Of a stretch of DNA of 64,000 nucleotides, positions 60,241-64,000 are shown in pieces. Position 1 is the first letter of the stretch. Every line of letters begins with the position of its first letter. The notes under the pieces were generated by a model, which had not been told where the DNA came from, ran no database searches, and worked only from the letters and a program-made list of their open reading frames with translations. The translations under genes and the position numbers were made by a program. Origin of the DNA: Glycocaulis albus (GTDB lineage: Bacteria > Pseudomonadota > Alphaproteobacteria > Caulobacterales > Maricaulaceae); NCBI RefSeq assembly GCF_014639075.1, contig NZ_BMFS01000012.1, positions 1 through 64,000 of the forward strand. Reading direction: 5' to 3'.

Positions 60241-61368
60241 CTACTCCGGCAGCACCGTCTCCAGCGCCTTGCCGGTCACCAGATAGGTGGCAAAGCTGGC
60301 CAGCCAGTGGCTGCCCTCATAGTGCTCATCCGAAACCGACTCGACACCCGCCTCGCGGTGTTCGGCAGCGGCGGCCATCAATGATGGAATGCGTGCATCG
60401 CCCTCCGGCAGGCGGGCGGCAATAGCCTCCAGATTCCACGCCCGCGACAGGTTGAACCCGTCCAGATGGACCAGCTTGCCGTCCGTGGGATCAAGCACCA
60501 CGCCCGGGCGGACCCAGTCGGCGCTGCCATCTTGCGGGATTTGCGGCATGAAGGCGGTCAGCCACCCGGAGAACTCGTTTCGCGTCATCACCCGGCGCAT
60601 CAGATCGGCCTGCATCAGGCAGGGCGACAGGAAATCCTCGCCAGACGGTTCATAGGCGAGCGGACAGTTCACGTCATTGAGATGGAACTCCCGCGTCTTT
60701 TCCACCAGCAGCGCTTCCAGCTCGTCATGTCCGGTCTCGCGCGCCCAGTCGAGGGCCAGCGCGAAGCCGAACGCGGTCTGGTTGTGCGTGCCTGAACGCA
60801 CCGGGTAGACGAGATTGGGCAACCATTGGAGATAGCGGCCAACGGCTACATCTTCCATCGGGCGCAAGGTCTCCGCCCAGCGCTGCGCGTCGGCATCGTC
60901 AAAGGCGCGCAGTTCAGCCGTCAGCTGGAGCAGCCAGGCAAGTCCATAAGGGCGCTCGAACGAGGCACGGCCGTCACCGGACATGTAGGCAGCTTCTGCT
61001 GCAGCCGCCTCCCCGGTGAAGCTCTGGTCCAGAGCGGCGCGCGCCTCATCCGCGAAAGGTGCATCCGGGTAAAGCCGCATCAGGCGCGCCAGCAGCCAGT
61101 GACCATGCACGGCCGAGTGCCAGTCATAGCAGCCATAGAAGATCGGGGTGAGCTGGCTGGGCGGCAACGCATCGGCGTCCGAGTGCAACACGTGGGCAAT
61201 CTTGTTGGGATACTCACGATGCACGCAATCAAGCGCCAGCCGGGCGAAGCGCTCCACCTGAGTAACATCCAGCATGGCATCACCCTCCTGCGCATTCGCG
61301 GCTCCCGCCCCGGCCACCATGAACCCGCCAAGTGTCCAGGCCAGCAGCCATTCTCTCAAGCCCGTCAT
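60241..61368 (-). CDS. DUF2891 family exported protein
   Basis: 375 aa from the ATG at 61368 (GGGAG upstream); a longer frame to 61446 overlaps nothing coding but lacks a better RBS. Signal peptide ending GAANA. DUF2891 features: [20 protein letters not shown] (WHSAVHGHW hallmark), [29 protein letters not shown], and [18 protein letters not shown]. The alpha/alpha-toroid look recalls carbohydrate-active or lyase proteins; function unknown. Lies 14 bases from the ParD operator on the same strand. Confidence 0.88.
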   Translation of the reverse strand: MTGLREWLLAWTLGGFMVAGAGAANAQEGDAMLDVTQVERFARLALDCVHREYPNKIAHVLHSDADALPPSQLTPIFYGCYDWHSAVHGHWLLARLMRLYPDAPFADEARAALDQSFTGEAAAAEAAYMSGDGRASFERPYGLAWLLQLTAELRAFDDADAQRWAETLRPMEDVAVGRYLQWLPNLVYPVRSGTHNQTAFGFALALDWARETGHDELEALLVEKTREFHLNDVNCPLAYEPSGEDFLSPCLMQADLMRRVMTRNEFSGWLTAFMPQIPQDGSADWVRPGVVLDPTDGKLVHLDGFNLSRAWNLEAIAARLPEGDARIPSLMAAAAEHREAGVESVSDEHYEGSHWLASFATYLVTGKALETVLPE

Positions 61369-61528
61369 CGCCAACACTCCCTGTGCTTTCAGACCGGCAA
61401 GCCTAGGCGTCATCACGCACCAGGGAAAGCGTCGCACTTTGCGCACTTGGCGCGCCGGTCATTTCGGGGCTAGAAGGAAGGCATGCACGACAAGGCCCCG
61501 GCAAGCGGGCCAGTCTGAGGGAGAGATC

Positions 61529-63151
61529 ATGTCTGACGTTGCAACGCCGATCCGCGATCTGCGGGATCTGGGTATTACCCGTCCAGGCAAGCTGAACATC
61601 AACTGGCTTGAACCGGCCCTTTACGAAGAGGCTATCCGCCGCGGCGAAGGCCGTGTGGCAAAGGGCGGCGCGCTGCTGGTCGAGACCGGCCAGCACACCG
61701 GCCGTTCGGCGCGCGACAAGTTCACCGTGCGCGACCCGAACACCGAAGGCCGCATCTGGTGGGACTTCAATGCCTCGATGACACCGCAGCATTTCGACGC
61801 GCTCTGGACCGACATGCGCGCCCATATGGAAGGGCGCGAGCTCTTCGTGCAGGAATTGTTTGCCGGTGCCGACAGGGCGCACCGTCTGAATGTGCGCGTG
61901 GTGTCGGAGCTGGCCTGGCACTCGCTCTTCATCCGCCATCTGCTGCGCCGGCCGGAAAACGCAGAGCTGGAGGACTTCGCACCCGAATTCACGATCGTGA
62001 ACCTGCCAAGCTTCCGTGCCGATGAAACCCGTCACGGCACGCGCCATGGCTCGGAAACCGTCATCGCGATCAATTTCACCGAAAAGCTCGTTCTGATCGG
62101 TGGCACCTCCTACGCAGGCGAGACCAAGAAGGCGGTCTTCACCATCCTGAACTACCTCCTGCCCGAAAAGCACATCATGCCGATGCATTGCTCGGTCAAT
62201 GTCGGCGAGAAGGGCGATAGCGCCGTCTTCTTCGGCCTGTCAGGAACGGGCAAGACCACGCTGTCGGCGGACCCGAAACGCAAGCTGATCGGCGATGACG
62301 AGCATGGCTGGTCGGAAAATGGCCTGTTCAATTTCGAAGGTGGCTGCTACGCCAAGATGATCCGCCTGTCTAAGGAGGCCGAGCCGGATATCTACGCCAC
62401 CACCGCGATGTGGGGCACCGTTCTGGAAAACGTGGTGATGGATCCCGCAACCCGCGAGCTGGATCTCGACAGTGCGGAGCTGGCCGAAAATTCGCGCGGC
62501 GCCTATCCGCTCCACTACATTCCCAATGCCTGTGACCGGAATGTCTGCGATCATCCGTCCACCCTGGTCATGCTGACCTGCGATGCGTTCGGCGTGATGC
62601 CGCCCATCGCGCGCCTGACCCCGGCCCAGGCCATGTATCACTTCCTGTCGGGCTATACGGCCAAGGTTGCCGGCACCGAAAAAGGCGTTGACGAGCCGTC
62701 CGCCACCTTCTCCACCTGCTTCGGCGCGCCCTTCATGCCGCGCCACCCGGCCGAGTACGGCAATCTTCTACGCGAGCTGATCGCGCGTCACGGTGTGCAG
62801 TGCTGGCTGGTCAATACCGGCTGGACGGGCGGCGCCTATGGTATCGGTCATCGCATGCCGATCCGCGCTACGCGCACGCTTCTCAATGCTGCCATTGACG
62901 GTTCGCTGTCAGCCGCCCAGTTCCGCAAGGACCCGGTGTTCGGCTTTGATGTGCCGGTCTCGGTGCCCGGCATTGATCCGGCCATCCTTGATCCACGCCA
63001 GACATGGAGCGATGCATCCGCGTATGACGCACAGGCGCTGAAACTGGCAGACATGTTCGTGGCGAATTTTGAAAAGTTCGAAACCCATGTCGATCCGGCC
63101 GTGCGTAGCGCCGCGCCCAGCCCCGACGCAATCCGGGCAGCAGCGGAGTAG
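61529..63151 (+). CDS. pckA: Phosphoenolpyruvate carboxykinase (ATP)
   Basis: 540 aa from the ATG at 61529 with GGGAGAG upstream. First committed step of gluconeogenesis, oxaloacetate + ATP to PEP + CO2. Motifs: P-loop [11 protein letters not shown], metal site [24 protein letters not shown] at the substrate site, and [20 protein letters not shown]. The long open extension upstream to 61274 overlaps the DUF2891 start region and is not used. The AAC(3)-like gene follows at 15 bases. Confidence 0.97.
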   Translation: MSDVATPIRDLRDLGITRPGKLNINWLEPALYEEAIRRGEGRVAKGGALLVETGQHTGRSARDKFTVRDPNTEGRIWWDFNASMTPQHFDALWTDMRAHMEGRELFVQELFAGADRAHRLNVRVVSELAWHSLFIRHLLRRPENAELEDFAPEFTIVNLPSFRADETRHGTRHGSETVIAINFTEKLVLIGGTSYAGETKKAVFTILNYLLPEKHIMPMHCSVNVGEKGDSAVFFGLSGTGKTTLSADPKRKLIGDDEHGWSENGLFNFEGGCYAKMIRLSKEAEPDIYATTAMWGTVLENVVMDPATRELDLDSAELAENSRGAYPLHYIPNACDRNVCDHPSTLVMLTCDAFGVMPPIARLTPAQAMYHFLSGYTAKVAGTEKGVDEPSATFSTCFGAPFMPRHPAEYGNLLRELIARHGVQCWLVNTGWTGGAYGIGHRMPIRATRTLLNAAIDGSLSAAQFRKDPVFGFDVPVSVPGIDPAILDPRQTWSDASAYDAQALKLADMFVANFEKFETHVDPAVRSAAPSPDAIRAAAE

Positions 63152-63166
63152 GTCTGGAAAAGCGCT

Positions 63167-63622
63167 GTGCAGATCATCCGGCTATCACCCGGTGATGACA
63201 CCCGCTTTGCCGAATGGCTGACTCTGTTCGGGCGGGTGTTTGACGAGCCGGACACCTACACGGCTGCGATGCCTTCGGCGGGCTATCGGGACAGGCTGCT
63301 GGCCGACCCCAACTTCATCGCGCTCGCAGCGCTGGAAGATGGCAAGCTGGTCGGCGCCCTCGCCGCTTACGTACTGGTGAAGTACGAGCAGGAACGCAGC
63401 GAAATCTATATCTATGACCTCGCCGTGGACGAGGCCCGCCGCCGCGAGGGGCTAGGTGAGGCACTCGTCAACGAAACACGCCGCATCGCGCACGATATGG
63501 GCGCGTGGGTGGTCTATGTGCAGGCCGATTACGTCGATCCGCCCGCGGTCGCGCTCTATACGAAGCTTGGCGCGCGTGAAGAGGTGCTCCATTTCGACAT
63601 GGCGCCGCTGAAGCGGGGATAA
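63167..63622 (+). CDS. AAC(3)-I family aminoglycoside 3-N-acetyltransferase-like GNAT protein
   Basis: 151 aa with a GTG start. GNAT acetyltransferase whose core closely follows plasmid-borne AAC(3)-I: FIALAALEDGKLVGALAAYV, ERSEIYIYDLAVDEARRREG (acetyl-CoA binding with RRxEGxG), VVYVQADYVDPPAVALYTKL and GAREEVLHFD. AAC(3)-I acetylates gentamicin and related drugs. This is a chromosomal homologue, just after pckA and with no integron or transposon around it; activity on aminoglycosides is inference. Confidence 0.9.
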   Translation: MQIIRLSPGDDTRFAEWLTLFGRVFDEPDTYTAAMPSAGYRDRLLADPNFIALAALEDGKLVGALAAYVLVKYEQERSEIYIYDLAVDEARRREGLGEALVNETRRIAHDMGAWVVYVQADYVDPPAVALYTKLGAREEVLHFDMAPLKRG

Positions 63623-63758
63623 TAGTCCGCCGTCGATCCGTTTTTCGTCACCCCCACGCAGGTGGGGGTCCAGAGATCGAAGGGCGAAGGCCGTTGCCCA
63701 TCAGCACCGGGTTCACGCCTCAAGCGGGAACGACGAAAGGAGCGCTGGAACCATTTTC

Positions 63759-63805
63759 CCTCATCCTGAGGGGCTTCGTCAGAAGCCGTCTCGAAGGAGG
63801 AGGGA
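63759..63805. repeat. TCGTCCTTCGAGACG-family repeat, right half
   Basis: CCTCATCCTGAGG (63759), a short spacer, CGTCTCGAAGGA (63787) and AGGAGGGA. It matches the right half of the complete element at 3852..3951. A separate GC-rich hairpin with CCCCCAC..GTGGGGG lies at about 63652..63670. The gap 63623..63811 has no gene. Confidence 0.7.
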
Positions 63806-63811
63806 AAATTG

Positions 63812-64000
63812 TTACGCACTCTGGCGCTGGCCGCCCTGCCCGCCACCGGGCTTGCGCCGCCGGTTGCGCGAGCGTTGCTGGCCGCCACCGGCGTTGTTTT
63901 GCTGGCCACGCTGGCCGCCCTGACGATTGGCGCCCTGCCCGCCACCCTGCCCGCCACCGCGGCGCTGGCCGCGCTGGGGCTGGACGGGCCGCGTCGGGCC
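63812..64000 (-). CDS. C-terminal tail of an Arg/Gly/Gln-rich protein, probably a DEAD-box RNA helicase (partial)
   Basis: Only the last 62 residues are in the window; the gene continues past the right edge. The tail is low complexity: RRGGGQGGGQ, RQGGQRGQQNN, QQRSRNRRRKPGGG, ending RQSA and a TAA stop (63812..63814). Such RGG/RGQ tails are typical of RhlE-type DEAD-box helicases and other RNA-binding proteins of Alphaproteobacteria. The helicase identity is inference from composition; RNA binding by the tail is likely. Confidence 0.65.
   Translation of the reverse strand, partial: GPTRPVQPQRGQRRGGGQGGGQGANRQGGQRGQQNNAGGGQQRSRNRRRKPGGGQGGQRQSA

Noticed and set aside
63623-63811. Integron attC-like structure next to the AAC(3)-I-like gene
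   Set aside because: The palindromes here belong to the dispersed repeat families found elsewhere in the window, and no integrase or attC core sites (R', R'') are visible.

Overview
This 64 kb window is GC-rich, gene-dense chromosomal DNA from an alphaproteobacterium. Markers that point there are a gene-transfer-agent (GTA) type head gene cluster, DUF2336, DUF1491, DUF6456 and TIGR02301 family proteins, a DivJ/PleC-type histidine kinase and scattered CtrA-like half sites. A stalked or budding marine member of the Maricaulales/Caulobacterales group (for example Oceanicaulis, Glycocaulis or Maricaulis relatives) fits best, but that is inference. There is no rRNA, CRISPR array or IS transposase. 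Two tRNA genes are present: Gln(TTG) and Pro(CGG).

Layout. 0-5.7 kb: GTA head and packaging genes on the minus strand, running off the left edge (terminase small-like, terminase large, portal, small membrane protein, prohead protease, capsid), interrupted by palindromic repeats. 5.7-6.7 kb: a repeat island holding a GIY-YIG nuclease gene. 6.7-13.6 kb: YcgN-like protein, a bifunctional penicillin-binding protein, a divergent LysR/azoreductase pair, a bacterial voltage-gated sodium channel, a PAN-like secreted protein and a DUF2336 protein. 13.7-16.7 kb: a tightly coupled operon prfC-mscS-small gene; the last is a 48-codon TTG-start gene that looks like the ribosome-rescue factor ArfA. 16.8-30.9 kb: unknown proteins, a BcsB-like exported protein, a histidine kinase, SufE, DUF6456, a free-standing DnaA domain IV protein, a second DUF2336 protein, an MFS transporter, MsrB and a lipoprotein oligopeptidase. 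31-36.8 kb: a seven-gene TonB energy-transduction operon (DUF3450, two ExbB, two ExbD, TonB, TPR) behind a leader with two stem-loops. 37-45 kb: tRNAs, SppA, DUF3667, and a peptide-type ABC transporter (binding protein and two permeases, no ATPases). 45.4-54.1 kb: ATP-grasp-like and metallo-beta-lactamase-fold proteins, DUF1499, PdxH, a J-domain protein, AroC-NUDIX-TIGR02301 operon, a YefM-YoeB module with a perfect operator, and propionyl-CoA carboxylase beta. 54.2-64 kb: FkbM methyltransferase, MBOAT O-acyltransferase and SGNH-like partner; 2OG oxygenase; pirin; ParDE module; DUF2891; PEP carboxykinase; an AAC(3)-I-like acetyltransferase; and the Arg/Gly/Gln-rich end of a protein cut by the right edge.

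Recurring structure. Several families of roughly 85-105 bp elements share one design: two hairpins in mirror orientation with complementary outer and inner arms. They are concentrated in the GTA region, one family brackets the GIY-YIG gene, and copies flank the YefM-YoeB module. Five of about thirteen convergent gene pairs end on the same 4-bp palindrome CTAG, which supplies TAG to both strands. Same-strand neighbours often use 4-bp ATGA/GTGA/TTGA start-stop overlaps. The observations most worth following are the ArfA-like gene cotranscribed with prfC, the GIY-YIG/repeat association, and the DnaA-domain-IV gene with DnaA-box-like motifs upstream.
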